Counted from the first letter of the stretch, positions 35,737 through 44,456 are shown. The stretch: DNA of 64,000 bases from Salipaludibacillus agaradhaerens (GCF_002019735.1 NZ_KV917378.1:3126869-3190868); one strand, 5' to 3'. The notes: generated by a model not told the origin, from the letters alone. Numbers and translations: made by a program.

Positions 35737-36081
35737 ATGGACATTTCAGCGAAGCTTGTGCTGAAAAAAATGGATGAAGAGATGGCAAAGTTGAAACAGG
35801 CACTTAACCAGTCTCCAAATTCAAGCCAATATCGAGAAAGTGCTCAAGCATTAAAAACGTATTGTGATTTACTTTTAGATTCTGAGCTGCATCTGTACGA
35901 CACAAAATCGAATCACCAATCATCACTCTCAGATGAAGCTGTTAAACACGCGATGTATGGAGACTTGGAAGAGGGGCGGCATGAGCGGACATTACGTCAA
36001 GGAGCCGCTAAAAAAAACACGACAGATCCCATTTATGATGAGGGAGATAGTCCTTCAAGTGATAGTTTATTTGACTTTTAA
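35737..36081 (+). CDS. ywdI: YwdI family protein (DUF5327)
   Basis: A 114-aa soluble protein. Residues 1-50 form helices (AKLVLKKMDEEMAKLKQALN, YRESAQALKTYCDLLL), and the tail is acidic, Ser-rich and probably disordered, ending SSDSLFDF. The N-terminal helical part and the genomic position near ung, ywdK and gerQ match B. subtilis YwdI. The function is unknown. ATG 35737 follows CTGGAGGA. A terminator follows. Confidence 0.75.
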   Translation: MDISAKLVLKKMDEEMAKLKQALNQSPNSSQYRESAQALKTYCDLLLDSELHLYDTKSNHQSSLSDEAVKHAMYGDLEEGRHERTLRQGAAKKNTTDPIYDEGDSPSSDSLFDF

Positions 36082-36111
36082 AAGCCTATAGTGATTAGTT
36101 TATAAGAAAAG

Positions 36112-36149
36112 ATCCGGTGCAGAGTTTAAAGCCTGCAGCCGGATTTTTT
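36112..36149. terminator. Terminator between ywdI and the GNAT gene
   Basis: ATCCGGTGCAG (36112-36122) pairs with CTGCAGCCGGAT (36133-36144) with one bulged base, followed by six T. It can also serve the converging minus-strand gene. Confidence 0.8.
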
Positions 36150-36775
36150 CATGTGAGAGCTGGGTTTTTCCACTCTACAAGTACAGCGTAATTTTTGGAC
36201 TCCTCATCTTCTACGTAATGAGGTAGAATCTGCAACGGCTTAAGTCCTTGACGAAGCATAAATGTGAGAACAAGATCATGAATAAGGCCCTGCTCCACGT
36301 TATTGACATAGGATTCAACATCCAAAGTATTTGAGTAACGATGGTAACCAGGAATACGGCACCCTGCTACATATCGTGTTAAGCCTAACTGTGTCACGAG
36401 TTGCTTACGAGCGTCATACAAAGCTTTGGCTACACCTTTTCCACGAAAATCTGGTCTCACACATAAATCAATCCCGTAAAGTGTGTCACCGTTAGGCTCG
36501 TGTGAGGACTGAATATACCCTTTATCGGATATATCTTCCCACGTATGAGGCGAACCATCATACGTCGTGATAAGCGATGTGGCGGAGCCAGCCGGTTCAC
36601 CATTTAATTTAGCAAGTAAAGCACCTTCTGCGAACGTGTTAACATGTGCGTTAATATGCGCTTTTGACCACCAGAGCTCCTCTGGAAAAGGGGGAGGGAA
36701 AGCTTCCTTCTGAATTTGAAGTAGATCTTTATAATCCGACATTTTATACGGTGTCACAACTAGATGTTCGTTCAT
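36149..36775 (-). CDS. GNAT family N-acetyltransferase
   Basis: A 208-aa acetyltransferase-fold protein. The acetyl-CoA motif A is visible as GIDLCVRPDFRGKGVAKALYDARKQL (residues about 108-133), with the RGKGVA pyrophosphate loop. Later YVAGCRIPGYHRY and DLVLTFMLRQG segments resemble the carbon-nitrogen-hydrolase-linked GNATs. The substrate is unknown. ATG 36775 follows GGGAG at an eight-base spacing; the frame extends to 36790 without a better site. The gene stands alone and faces ywdI. Confidence 0.75.
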   Translation of the reverse strand: MNEHLVVTPYKMSDYKDLLQIQKEAFPPPFPEELWWSKAHINAHVNTFAEGALLAKLNGEPAGSATSLITTYDGSPHTWEDISDKGYIQSSHEPNGDTLYGIDLCVRPDFRGKGVAKALYDARKQLVTQLGLTRYVAGCRIPGYHRYSNTLDVESYVNNVEQGLIHDLVLTFMLRQGLKPLQILPHYVEDEESKNYAVLVEWKNPALT

Positions 36776-36905
36776 TTGTATCGCTCCCATCAGCTTTACT
36801 ATGCTGATTATAGAAGAGATAGCCAGTTATCTGCAATAGCTATCATACATATTTTTTTTGAAAGAAGCCAGCCTACAAACTAATAAGAGAAGGGGGATGG
36901 TTAAA

Positions 36906-37208
36906 ATGTTAGGTAATAATGATTTTATAGGATTACCGGTTTTTTTTAGATATTTCTCAGGTAATGGCACAGATATGAAACTTGAAGAAGATAGGTATGA
37001 CCTTTTTATTAATGGAGAGCATATTGGCCAACATACATTATATGCGGAGAAAGAGGACGTAACAGATATTTCAGATTTTCTCGATTTGCAGGGCTTCCAT
37101 CATGTCCAAATGGATGTAGAAGGAGATCACATTCTGATTCATTGTGGAAATAAAGCTGAAGCTGATCAGATTGAGGAAGCCCTTCGCGTATTTATAACGA
37201 ATCGATAA
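36906..37208 (+). CDS. Small soluble protein of unknown function
   Basis: A 100-aa acidic protein with no membrane segment. It has a beta-strand-rich pattern (YDLFINGEHIGQHTLYAE, HHVQMDVEGDHILIHCG) and a C-terminal helix (ADQIEEALRVFI). No family is recognised. ATG 36906 is chosen since AGGGGGATGG lies nine bases upstream; ATG 36897 is possible. A terminator follows directly. It sits between the GNAT gene and ywdK. Confidence 0.55.
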   Translation: MLGNNDFIGLPVFFRYFSGNGTDMKLEEDRYDLFINGEHIGQHTLYAEKEDVTDISDFLDLQGFHHVQMDVEGDHILIHCGNKAEADQIEEALRVFITNR

Positions 37209-37218
37209 GCTTTACTAA

Positions 37219-37252
37219 AAAAGAGACGGCATAAAAAGCACGTCTCTTTTAC
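37219..37252 (+). terminator. Terminator after the small protein gene
   Basis: AAAGAGACG and CGTCTCTTT (37220-37249) form a nine-pair stem with a TTTTACGTTTT tail. Confidence 0.8.
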
Positions 37253-37315
37253 GTTTTAGCCAACGTATGGTATGTTATGGATGACGAGCTTTAGATGGAA
37301 AGGAGAGTCTGATGT

Positions 37316-37690
37316 GTGATGAAATTATTTCTATTATTAGGAAGTTTAAATGGTTTTTTATTTGTAGCGTTAGGGGCATTTGGTGCCCATGCTCTGAAAG
37401 ATCGATTGGAGGCGAACGGTTATGTAGAGACGTTCCAAACAGGTGTCCAGTATCACATGATCCATGCGCTTGCTTTAATAGGAGTGGCTATTCTGACACG
37501 CTATTTATCAGCTACTGGACTTGTTCATGGAGCAGGCTGGGCCTTCTTGGTAGGAATTATCTTATTTTCAGGTAGTCTTTATGCGTTAAGCTTAACAGGC
37601 ATTCGTGTATTGGGTGCTATTACACCGCTTGGTGGTGTGGCGTTCCTCACTGGCTGGGTACTATTATTTGTGGCTGCTTGGATGGAGTAA
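37316..37690 (+). CDS. ywdK: DUF423 membrane protein (YwdK)
   Basis: A 124-aa protein with four hydrophobic helices. The conserved N-terminal block FLLLGSLNGFLFVALGAFGAHAL-type and the GVQYHMIHALAL, LFSGSLYAL and ITPLGG segments identify DUF423. The function is unknown; it is a membrane protein. GTG 37316 or ATG 37319 can start it, with AAAGGAGAG 8-11 bases ahead. It belongs to the conserved ung-ywdI-ywdK-gerQ neighbourhood of Bacillus. Confidence 0.85.
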   Translation: MMKLFLLLGSLNGFLFVALGAFGAHALKDRLEANGYVETFQTGVQYHMIHALALIGVAILTRYLSATGLVHGAGWAFLVGIILFSGSLYALSLTGIRVLGAITPLGGVAFLTGWVLLFVAAWME

Positions 37691-37787
37691 TAATGGTGAC
37701 ACAAGGCGTTTTGCTACGAAGAACAGTGAGGGGTAGAAGATCCTTTCAACGTTGTTTGTCGTGAGAGGTTATCCATGCCATTTATAT

Positions 37788-37838
37788 AAAGGATGTCCCT
37801 TAAAAACCGCGCGAGGCGTTTTTTTGGAACATCCTTTT
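37788..37838 (+). terminator. Hairpin terminator after ywdK
   Basis: AAAGGATGT (37788-37796) pairs with ACATCCTTT (37829-37837). The interior contains GC-rich CGCGCGAGGCG and a T run. A minimal repeat copy follows within seven bases. Confidence 0.65.
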
Positions 37839-37843
37839 ACTCA

Positions 37844-37895
37844 TTTATCACAGGTAAGCGTCCGTAAAACGCCACTGATTGAAGGTTCGTTTTAT
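37844..37895 (+). repeat. Dispersed repeat family A, copy 8, minimal form
   Basis: Only 52 nt, keeping both ends: TTTATCACAGGTAAGCGTCC joined through GTAAAACGCC to ACTGATTGAAGGTTCG and TTTTAT. All the interior is missing. It lies between the ywdK terminator and the 3' end of gerQ. Confidence 0.85.
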
Positions 37896-37905
37896 AAGGT
37901 TACTT

Positions 37906-38421
37906 TTATCGTGGTGAATATGTCGCTAATTGCTGTTGAGCACCGTCGAATGGATAGTCGTATTCAATCTCATCGTCAAACGTGACATAATCTAAATTGA
38001 TCATAAGTAATAAATAACGTTTATCTGTCTGAGGGTCACTTATAATAATATGATCTCTTCCAGCCGCTTCAATCACACCTTTAAATATTTTCGCATTCCA
38101 TTTCTCATTATTTTCATACGTCATATAAAAAGTACCAATACGTCCTCGATTTAAACGAAGAATGTTTTCAATGTACGATTGTTCTAATGGCAACATACCA
38201 GGTTGATCAGGTAAGAAAGGTTGTTGGAACTGCTGCTGCATAAATTGTGGCGGTGGTGGCATCGGAGTGCCTGGCTGGAATGGGAATGGTTGCTGCATAT
38301 AAGGCATAGAGGTCATAGGTTGCATGGGTGCCATCGTGCTAGGCTGTTGTTGCCTTGGCTGGTCCGCTCCGTAATTGCCGAATCCTGAGCTTGGATAAGT
38401 TGAGCCTTGTTGAGAAAACAT
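37906..38421 (-). CDS. gerQ: Spore coat protein GerQ
   Basis: A 171-aa coat protein. Residues 1-75 are rich in Gln, Pro and Met (QQQPSTMAPMQPMTSMPY) as in other GerQ proteins. The C-terminal domain has the family signature SYIENILRLNRGRIGTFYMTYENNE and DHIIISDPQTDKRYLLLMINLDYV. GerQ is cross-linked into the coat by transglutaminase and is needed to localise CwlJ to the spore surface. ATG 38421 follows AAAGGAGTG. It lies just downstream of cwlJ on the same strand, fitting the known partnership. Confidence 0.94.
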   Translation of the reverse strand: MFSQQGSTYPSSGFGNYGADQPRQQQPSTMAPMQPMTSMPYMQQPFPFQPGTPMPPPPQFMQQQFQQPFLPDQPGMLPLEQSYIENILRLNRGRIGTFYMTYENNEKWNAKIFKGVIEAAGRDHIIISDPQTDKRYLLLMINLDYVTFDDEIEYDYPFDGAQQQLATYSPR

Positions 38422-38433
38422 TTTATCACTCCT

Positions 38434-38865
38434 TTAATATGTGGTATAGACAGACGGACACTCAGACGGAATCGGTCTATAAAAGCAATGCAGTTTATAT
38501 CGACCTGAATTCCATTGTCCCCACCATTGTTCGGGACAAGGGCCATCAGGACGGAAAAACCATAAATCAAATTCTCCTGGCGTGAAGCGTTCACCTTGTA
38601 CGAGTCTTCTCGCCAGACGAATCTCTCTTTCGCGTGGACTCTGATAGAAATAACCCTTCTGGACGGCCTCAAAGCCCCCAGGCGATTGGTAAGCCATTCT
38701 ATCAATTGTATTAATATCTTCAAAATCAAGACATCGAGCTCGCACTCTATTAACCATCACATTACCTGCACTTAGCATTCCTGCTTCGCCTTCTCCTTCA
38801 GCTTCAGCACGCATAAGTCGGGCTAACACAGCAATATCTTGCTCTCGTGCTTTAATAACAGCCAC
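38434..38865 (-). CDS. cwlJ: Spore cortex-lytic enzyme CwlJ
   Basis: A 143-aa SleB/CwlJ-type cortex hydrolase with no signal peptide. The catalytic Glu is E21 in ARLMRAEAEGEG; the conserved GNVMVNR, YQSPGGFEAV, PREREIRLARRLVQGE and FWFFRPDG-like segments follow. It degrades muramic-lactam peptidoglycan during germination and depends on GerQ for its position. The start is GTG 38865 after AGGAGGTG. It is upstream of gerQ by 12 nt, likely one mother-cell transcript. Confidence 0.94.
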   Translation of the reverse strand: MAVIKAREQDIAVLARLMRAEAEGEGEAGMLSAGNVMVNRVRARCLDFEDINTIDRMAYQSPGGFEAVQKGYFYQSPREREIRLARRLVQGERFTPGEFDLWFFRPDGPCPEQWWGQWNSGRYKLHCFYRPIPSECPSVYTTY

Positions 38866-39000
38866 AACACACCTCCTTTAAAACTGCGGCTTGGTTGCCT
38901 GCATATAAGGCTGATTCATACTAATGCCATTGTATGTACGACATGATAGACCTATGCCTATAAATACACTGTAGATCATGCTATTTTGAAAAAAATCATA

Positions 39001-39153
39001 TTTATCGCAGCTGCCCGTAAAGCTCACTGGTCAAAATAGAGAGGAGAAGTAAATCTATATAGTCTGGCTAACGTCCGATAATATCCTGAATGACGCCATT
39101 ACCAATTAGTGAGAGAAAAACAAAAATATCCACTGATTGAGGGTTCATTTTAT
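39001..39153 (+). repeat. Dispersed repeat family A, copy 9
   Basis: A full-length copy of about 153 nt: TTTATCGCAGCTGCCCGTAAA, TCAAAATAGAGAGGAGA, AAATCTATATAG, GATAATATCCTGAATG, then AATTAGTGAGAG with ATCCACTGATT and GGGTTCATTTTAT. It lies in the 443-nt gap between cwlJ and hemQ, which holds nothing else recognised apart from the hemQ terminator. Confidence 0.85.
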
Positions 39154-39254
39154 GAATATATGAGAGAAGGAGGATGTGCTGTTTTTTTATTTGTCGGTTT
39201 ACGGGGCACATCTCAAAAGGGGGGAGGAGGGAGAGCAAGAAAGAAAAATAAGAA

Positions 39255-39297
39255 GACTAAAAAATCCCCAAACCAAGAGTGAACTGGATTTTGGGGA
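39255..39297 (-). terminator. Terminator of hemQ
   Basis: TCCCCAAA (39265-39272) pairs with TTTGGGGA (39290-39297). On the minus strand it is followed by TTTTTTAGTC. Confidence 0.85.
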
Positions 39298-39308
39298 CAG
39301 GATGTCTG

Positions 39309-40052
39309 TTAGACGTAAAGGTATTGTTTGATGGCGTCCTCTTCAAGAAGTGTGCCAACATAAAAAGAGCCAAATTCACCATAACGGGCACTCACTTCAT
39401 CAAAGCGCATTTCATATACGAGCTTCTTAAATTGCAAGACATCATGGGCGAATAAGGTGACTCCCCATTCCCAATCGTCAAAGCCGACTGAACCGGAAAT
39501 GATTTGTCGTACTTTGCCGGCATAACTTCTTCCAATCATACCGTGGCTTCTCATCAACGATTGACGCTCTTCCATGGATAGCATATACCAATTATCGTTT
39601 CCATTACGACGCTTGTCCATCGGATAGAAACAAACATATTCCCACTTCGGCAAGATGGGTTTTAAGCGGGCTTGAATTTCAGGATCCTGTTCAGGATCTT
39701 TATCTGATGGTAAGTAGTTACTTAATTCAACAACGGATACGTATGAATAAGTAGGAATCGTAAATTCTGCAAGTCGTGTTTTATTAAACGCTGTTTCAAT
39801 CTCAATAAGTTCATCCATTGTTGGGCGAAGGACCATAATCATGAGATCTGCTTTTTGCCCAAGAATGGAGTATAATGTGTGACTCCCTTCAAAAGACGCC
39901 TGTGCGTCATCCCACTTTTTTAAAAGAGTTAAAAACTCCGCCATAATCGATTCTCGTTCTTCTGACGATACTTTTTTCCAGTCTGTCCAGTTAATTTTAC
40001 GGAAATCGTGTAGCACATACCATCCATCTAATGTTTTAGCCGGCTCTGCCAT
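39309..40052 (-). CDS. hemQ: Coproheme decarboxylase HemQ (ChdC)
   Basis: A 247-aa chlorite-dismutase-fold enzyme. It decarboxylates coproheme to heme b using peroxide, the last step of the Gram-positive heme pathway. The reactive Tyr is expected at Y143 (CFYPMDKRR) and the proximal heme His at H170 ([15 protein letters not shown]). The length and the [10 protein letters not shown] start match Bacillus YwfI. ATG 40052 has AGGAGTGACG ahead. It is a single gene near pta, as in B. subtilis (hemQ-pta). Confidence 0.94.
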   Translation of the reverse strand: MAEPAKTLDGWYVLHDFRKINWTDWKKVSSEERESIMAEFLTLLKKWDDAQASFEGSHTLYSILGQKADLMIMVLRPTMDELIEIETAFNKTRLAEFTIPTYSYVSVVELSNYLPSDKDPEQDPEIQARLKPILPKWEYVCFYPMDKRRNGNDNWYMLSMEERQSLMRSHGMIGRSYAGKVRQIISGSVGFDDWEWGVTLFAHDVLQFKKLVYEMRFDEVSARYGEFGSFYVGTLLEEDAIKQYLYV

Positions 40053-40188
40053 ATCTCGTCACTCCTGTTCTTTTTATATCGTGCCGTAATCTATCTTACA
40101 CTTCATATTATACAAAGGTGTATAGTGATTGCCAAACAGCTTGCTCGATAAGACACATGCTTACCAAACAGGACGAAGAGGCAAGTTT

Positions 40189-40227
40189 AAAACGGATAGG
40201 ATGTCAAAGGGACACCTTATCCGTTTC
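40189..40227 (-). terminator. Terminator of the fadH/enoyl-CoA hydratase operon
   Basis: AAACGGATAGG (40190-40200) pairs with CCTTATCCGTTT (40215-40226) with one mismatch, TTTTAAA tail on the minus strand. Confidence 0.75.
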
Positions 40228-40260
40228 AACACTAATGTTGTGTTATATATGTGAAGCTTA

Positions 40261-41001
40261 TTATCGTGATTTCTTTAAAAAAGCGTTAATGGCATCACTA
40301 TGGGCTTGAGACTTTCCAGCCATGTACTGGTACTCTGCTTCACGATCTAGCACGTCTTGTAAGGAACCATTAAGGCCATTTTTCATCATGGATGTCATCG
40401 CACTATAAGCAGGTTGTGGCACTTGTTTAATTTTCTCAATAAACTCATAGGGTTCACCAATTTGATAGATAAGACCAATCCGATGGGCTTCTTCAGCTGT
40501 AATGGGTTCCCCGATCCCAAGTTCAATGGCTTTACCTAGACCGAGAATGCGTGGAAGGTAATAGGAGGTGCCGGCATCGGGGGCGAGCCCTATCTTTAAA
40601 AAGCTAAGGGCTAGCTTAGCATCAGCGCTTGCAAATCTAAAATCACATGCAAGAGTAAGGCTAAGTCCTGCACCTACGGCTACACCGTTAATATAAGCTA
40701 TCGTTGGTTTGTCCGTGTTATCGATCAGAGGAATGAGTTGATTAAAGGTCCGTTTCAGATAGTCACTGTGATTAAAGTTCTTTAGTGTTTCTGTAGGGAT
40801 ACTTTTTAAATCGGCACCACTTGAAAAAGCATTTTTGGCCCCAGTAAGAACGATGACTTTTACCTTATCACTAGTACTTGCCTGGTCCCAAACATGATAT
40901 AACTCCTTATGCATTGTTTCATTGAGAGCATTTTTTACCTCTGGTCTATTCAGTGTTATGGTGGCGACACCATTTTCAATATGATAAAGAATGGTTTCCA
41001 T
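40261..41001 (-). CDS. Enoyl-CoA hydratase/isomerase
   Basis: A 246-aa crotonase-fold protein. The oxyanion-hole segments AFSSGADLKSI and INGVAVGAGLSLTLACDF are clear. The second catalytic region reads GLAPDAGTSYYLPRILG, with Asp in place of the first Glu of true hydratases, closer to the PaaG/isomerase type. It acts on enoyl-CoA in fatty-acid or phenylacetate degradation. ATG 41001 follows AGGAGGAAA. It is co-transcribed with the dienoyl-CoA reductase gene 65 nt upstream. Confidence 0.85.
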   Translation of the reverse strand: METILYHIENGVATITLNRPEVKNALNETMHKELYHVWDQASTSDKVKVIVLTGAKNAFSSGADLKSIPTETLKNFNHSDYLKRTFNQLIPLIDNTDKPTIAYINGVAVGAGLSLTLACDFRFASADAKLALSFLKIGLAPDAGTSYYLPRILGLGKAIELGIGEPITAEEAHRIGLIYQIGEPYEFIEKIKQVPQPAYSAMTSMMKNGLNGSLQDVLDREAEYQYMAGKSQAHSDAINAFLKKSR

Positions 41002-41066
41002 TGGTTTCCTCCTAAATGAATTATTAATTTTAGAGCTAACCTTCTGATGATGAGCTAGACAAGAAA

Positions 41067-42995
41067 CTAAAGTGATCGCCCTAAAAGAGTTCCTTCGTAA
41101 ATAGCATTTTTGGCATCAAGCCCTTGAGCATTTTTAGCACCTCCAATCACATAAAAAGGCTTCTCTAGTGATGATTCTTGCAAAGAAACTCCGTCATTTG
41201 GTAGCTGGCCAGCAGCTAGAGCGATCATCGTATCGGATAAGGTGTGTTGTTTATTTTCTATAGTAAAGGTGATAGAGTCGGCCGTCATGGCATCATACGT
41301 TGAAATTCCGCCAATCATATTCACACCTGCTTGTTTGAGCTCCTTTAACGTAGCCCAACGCGTTGTTTTACCGGTACCTCTAGCGAATTTAGTACTTCGC
41401 TGTAGAAGAGTAATTGTTTCAACACCTTTATCTTTTAGGAACAAAGCTAAGTCACAGGCAATACCTCCACCTCCAATAATGGTGACATGATGATAGGGGA
41501 CAATACGACCTTCAAAAAGATCTCTATAGCTAGGGGTAGGCTGGTCATCAATGCCTTTAATGTGTGGTTTTCGAGGAATAATTCCGGTGGCAGCGATGAT
41601 CTCATCTGCGTCCTTTAATAGAGGTGAGTTGTTGTCCACGTGAGTGTTAAGGTGCAGTTCAACATTTAATTGGTCCAGCTGTGTTTTGTAATAACGAAGT
41701 GTTTCGTTAAATTCCTGCTTACCAGGAATGAGCTTAGCAAAGTTCAATTGTCCCCCAATATAAGGTTTGTCATCAGCTAAAATCACGTGATGGCCTCGTT
41801 TAGCAGCAACCCGTGCGGCCTCCAGTCCTGCTGGCCCAGCGCCAATGATGAGAAGGCGCTTACGTTTAGTCGCTGGTTTCATATGCAGCTCCGTCTCCCG
41901 GCCGGCTTCTGGGTTGACAAGGCAAGAGGCCGTTTTGCCTTCAAAAACATGATCGAGGCAGGCTTGATTACAAGCGATACATGTATTAATATCACTGAAA
42001 CGTCCTATTTTAGCTTTGGAGAGGAGAGCAGGGTCTGCAAGAAAAGGACGAGCCATGGAAATAAGCTCTATTTTTCCTTTCTGAATAATAGCAGCAGCAT
42101 CTTGTGGATCGTTAATTCGATTGCTAGCTACAACGGGAATGGATACGGCCTCGGCAATCCTTTCAGCAACTGGCAGGAAGTGCATTCTTGGAACTTTCAT
42201 TGATATAGTAGGAACCTGCGATTCGTGCCAACCGATACCCACATTAAGCACATCGGCACCGGCTTCTTCCATCGCTTGCGCCCATTGTATGGTCTCTACT
42301 TCTGTTGTGCTGTTATCAATAAGATCAAGTCCTGACAATCGGAAAAAAACCGGATAATGAGCCCCTACCATATCGCGAACAGCTGTCACGATTTTAGTGG
42401 GAAATGCTAATCGTTTTTTAAGGGAACCTCCCCATTGATCCGTGCGCTTATTTGTCACCGGTGAAACGAATTGATTGATTAAATAGCCTTCAGAGCCCAT
42501 GATTTCCACCGCATCAAAACCAGCCTCTTTTGCACGCCAAGCCCCAGTAGCAAAGTCACTAATGGTTTGTTCGATGTCCTCGTGAGATAATTCTTCAGGG
42601 GTGTCAGGGTTAATTGGTGATTTGAGAGGGGAAGGGGCAACAGGTGATTGACCTATTACATCCTTATAGGCGTAACGACCTGCGTGAAATAATTGAAGTG
42701 CGATCGCTCCACCTACTTTATGAATAGCTTGGGTTAAGTGTGCCCATCGCTCAATATCATCGTCATCATAGATAGACATAAAATCAGGGCCTCCACTTCC
42801 TACAGCATTCACTGCCGCGCCACCTGTCACGATTAAGCCAACGTCATGGGTAGCACGCTTTTCGTAGAAAGCTGTTAACTTTTCCAATCCATTCTCCAGT
42901 CCTTCAAGACCGACATGCATCGATCCCATGATGACACGATTTTTTAAAGTCAAAGAACGAATTTGCAACGGTTGAAATAGCGCCTCACAGTTCAT
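41067..42995 (-). CDS. fadH: 2,4-dienoyl-CoA reductase, NADH:flavin oxidoreductase type
   Basis: A 642-aa multidomain flavoenzyme. Residues 1-350 are an old-yellow-enzyme FMN barrel (ALQLFHAGRYA, GYLINQFVSPVTNKRTD, VASNRINDP, ISMARPFLADP). A 4Fe-4S site follows (CIACNQACLDHVF, with a later Cys), then FAD- and NAD-binding Rossmann domains (IIGAGPAGLEAARVA; IIGGGGIACDLALF). This is the E. coli FadH architecture, used to reduce double bonds of dienoyl-CoA in unsaturated fatty-acid degradation. The start at ATG 42995 follows AGGAGG. A FadR-like operator overlaps its promoter. Related trimethylamine-dehydrogenase-like enzymes cannot be fully excluded. Confidence 0.82.
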   Translation of the reverse strand: MNCEALFQPLQIRSLTLKNRVIMGSMHVGLEGLENGLEKLTAFYEKRATHDVGLIVTGGAAVNAVGSGGPDFMSIYDDDDIERWAHLTQAIHKVGGAIALQLFHAGRYAYKDVIGQSPVAPSPLKSPINPDTPEELSHEDIEQTISDFATGAWRAKEAGFDAVEIMGSEGYLINQFVSPVTNKRTDQWGGSLKKRLAFPTKIVTAVRDMVGAHYPVFFRLSGLDLIDNSTTEVETIQWAQAMEEAGADVLNVGIGWHESQVPTISMKVPRMHFLPVAERIAEAVSIPVVASNRINDPQDAAAIIQKGKIELISMARPFLADPALLSKAKIGRFSDINTCIACNQACLDHVFEGKTASCLVNPEAGRETELHMKPATKRKRLLIIGAGPAGLEAARVAAKRGHHVILADDKPYIGGQLNFAKLIPGKQEFNETLRYYKTQLDQLNVELHLNTHVDNNSPLLKDADEIIAATGIIPRKPHIKGIDDQPTPSYRDLFEGRIVPYHHVTIIGGGGIACDLALFLKDKGVETITLLQRSTKFARGTGKTTRWATLKELKQAGVNMIGGISTYDAMTADSITFTIENKQHTLSDTMIALAAGQLPNDGVSLQESSLEKPFYVIGGAKNAQGLDAKNAIYEGTLLGRSL

Positions 42996-43021
42996 ATTTA
43001 ACCTCCTAAATAAGATATAAA

Positions 43022-43068
43022 TGAGTGAATGCTCATTCATTATACTAAATAAATGAATGCGGTTGCAA
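43022..43068 (-). promoter_or_regulatory. Promoter and FadR-type operator of fadH
   Basis: On the minus strand TTGCAA (43063-43068), an 18-nt spacer and TATAAT (43039-43044). The palindrome TGAGTGAATGCTCATTCA (43022-43039) overlaps the start region and differs from the B. subtilis FadR box TGAATGAMTANTCATTCA at two defined positions. Confidence 0.7.
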
Positions 43069-43192
43069 GATTAATATCATGCCAGTCAAAGTAAGTTAAT
43101 TAAGAATTGGGTAAATAATTGAAGGAGACTAACCGATAAAACAGTGGGATTAAAAAAATGGATGGCATAGACGGGGGATTAAGCTAGTAGGC

Positions 43193-43268
43193 TCTTGTCC
43201 TGATTCACTAAACTTCCAATTAATTAGGGGAATAACGAAAACGTCCATTGATTGAAGGTTCGTTTAAT
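43193..43268 (+). repeat. Dispersed repeat family A, copy 10, 5'-truncated
   Basis: About 76 nt: CTTGTCCTGATTCACTAAAC, a diverged hairpin (CCAATTAATTAGGGG with GTCCATTGATTG) and GAAGGTTCGTTTAAT. The 5' half is not recognisable. It lies in the fadH/pta divergent region, which otherwise contains only promoter DNA. Confidence 0.75.
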
Positions 43269-43428
43269 ATGAAAAATTACAAGGTTTGAATTTAAGGGGG
43301 AAACGGTAAAATAAGACTTAATTGTGTTCAGAAAATTAAAACTTTTAATAGCAAGCGGTCCCATTAATTTATTTTTTTCTCCAGAAGGAGTATGCTAATA
43401 GATAGTGAGTCATAAAGGAGGAATTCCT

Positions 43429-44403
43429 GTGAGCGATATGTTTACAGCTATACAAGAAAAAGTAAAAAAAGCCAACCCTTCTATCGTATTTCCTGAGGGA
43501 ACGGATGAGCGCATACTTGAAGCGACGGTGAGGTTGAAAAAGGATGGCATATTAAATCCTGTATTAATAGGAAATGAAGATGAGATAAAGGCGAAAGCTG
43601 AGGTACACAATATAGATGTCTCAGACTTAACGATTTATGATCCTGAAACATACCCAGGCTTTAGTGATTTAGTAGACGCTTTTGTGGAACGTAGAAAAGG
43701 AAAAAATACGAAAGAAGAAGCAGAAAAAATCTTAAAAACACCTAATTACTTTGGTACTATGCTCGTCTATACAGATAAGGCTTCTGGTCTTGTGAGCGGC
43801 GCAGTCCATTCAACAGGTGATACGGTGAGACCGGCTCTACAAATTATAAAAACGAAAGCTGACGTAAAAAAGACGTCAGGTGTGTTTGTCATGGTTAAAG
43901 GAGAAGAACGCTATATATTTGGCGACTGCGCCATTAATATTGCGCCTGATAGCAATGACTTAGCGGAAACGGCTATTGAAGCAGCTAAAACCGCTAAAGT
44001 GTTCGGAATTGACCCTAAAGTTGCGATGCTCAGTTTCTCGACAAAAGGTTCAGCGGTAAGTCCAGAAACAGAAAAAGTCATCGAGGCGACGGCGTTAGCT
44101 AAAGAAAAAGCGCCAGAACTTACATTAGATGGAGAGTTTCAGTTTGATGCAGCCTTTGTGCCAACTGTTGCGGCTAAGAAAGCGCCAGATTCTCCTTTAA
44201 ATGGACAAGCAAATACATTTATATTCCCTAGTTTAGAAGCAGGTAATATTGGCTATAAGTTAGCACAACGCCTTGGGAATTTTGAAGCGATCGGACCAAT
44301 TTTACAAGGCCTGAATAAGCCAGTAAATGATTTGTCCCGAGGTTGTAATACAGAAGATGTTTATAAGCTTGCACTCATCACAGCTATGCAAGGCATCAAC
44401 TAA
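43429..44403 (+). CDS. pta: Phosphate acetyltransferase
   Basis: A 324-aa Pta that interconverts acetyl-CoA and acetyl phosphate in overflow metabolism. Family segments are IVFPEGTDERIL, GSLVSGAVHSTGDTVRPALQI-type (here ASGLVSGAVHSTGDT), FGDCAINIAPD, MLSFSTKGSA and the C-terminal ANTFIFPSLEAGNIGYKLAQR. GTG 43429 follows AAAGGAGG at seven bases; the in-frame start at 43405 has no site. The length equals B. subtilis Pta (323). A strong hairpin follows. Confidence 0.95.
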   Translation: MSDMFTAIQEKVKKANPSIVFPEGTDERILEATVRLKKDGILNPVLIGNEDEIKAKAEVHNIDVSDLTIYDPETYPGFSDLVDAFVERRKGKNTKEEAEKILKTPNYFGTMLVYTDKASGLVSGAVHSTGDTVRPALQIIKTKADVKKTSGVFVMVKGEERYIFGDCAINIAPDSNDLAETAIEAAKTAKVFGIDPKVAMLSFSTKGSAVSPETEKVIEATALAKEKAPELTLDGEFQFDAAFVPTVAAKKAPDSPLNGQANTFIFPSLEAGNIGYKLAQRLGNFEAIGPILQGLNKPVNDLSRGCNTEDVYKLALITAMQGIN

Positions 44404-44421
44404 TAACTATGGTAGTCAGGG

Positions 44422-44456
44422 CCCTCTCATAAGCAGTTGCTTATGAGAGGGTCTTG
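44422..44456 (+). terminator. Terminator of pta
   Basis: A 14-bp perfect stem: 44422-44435 with 44438-44451, followed by a T-rich TCTTGTTGTGTT. Confidence 0.8.

Noticed and set aside
43320-43428. Catabolite-responsive element upstream of pta
   Set aside because: The segment near TAGCAAGCGGTCCC fits the cre consensus poorly, so no site is called.
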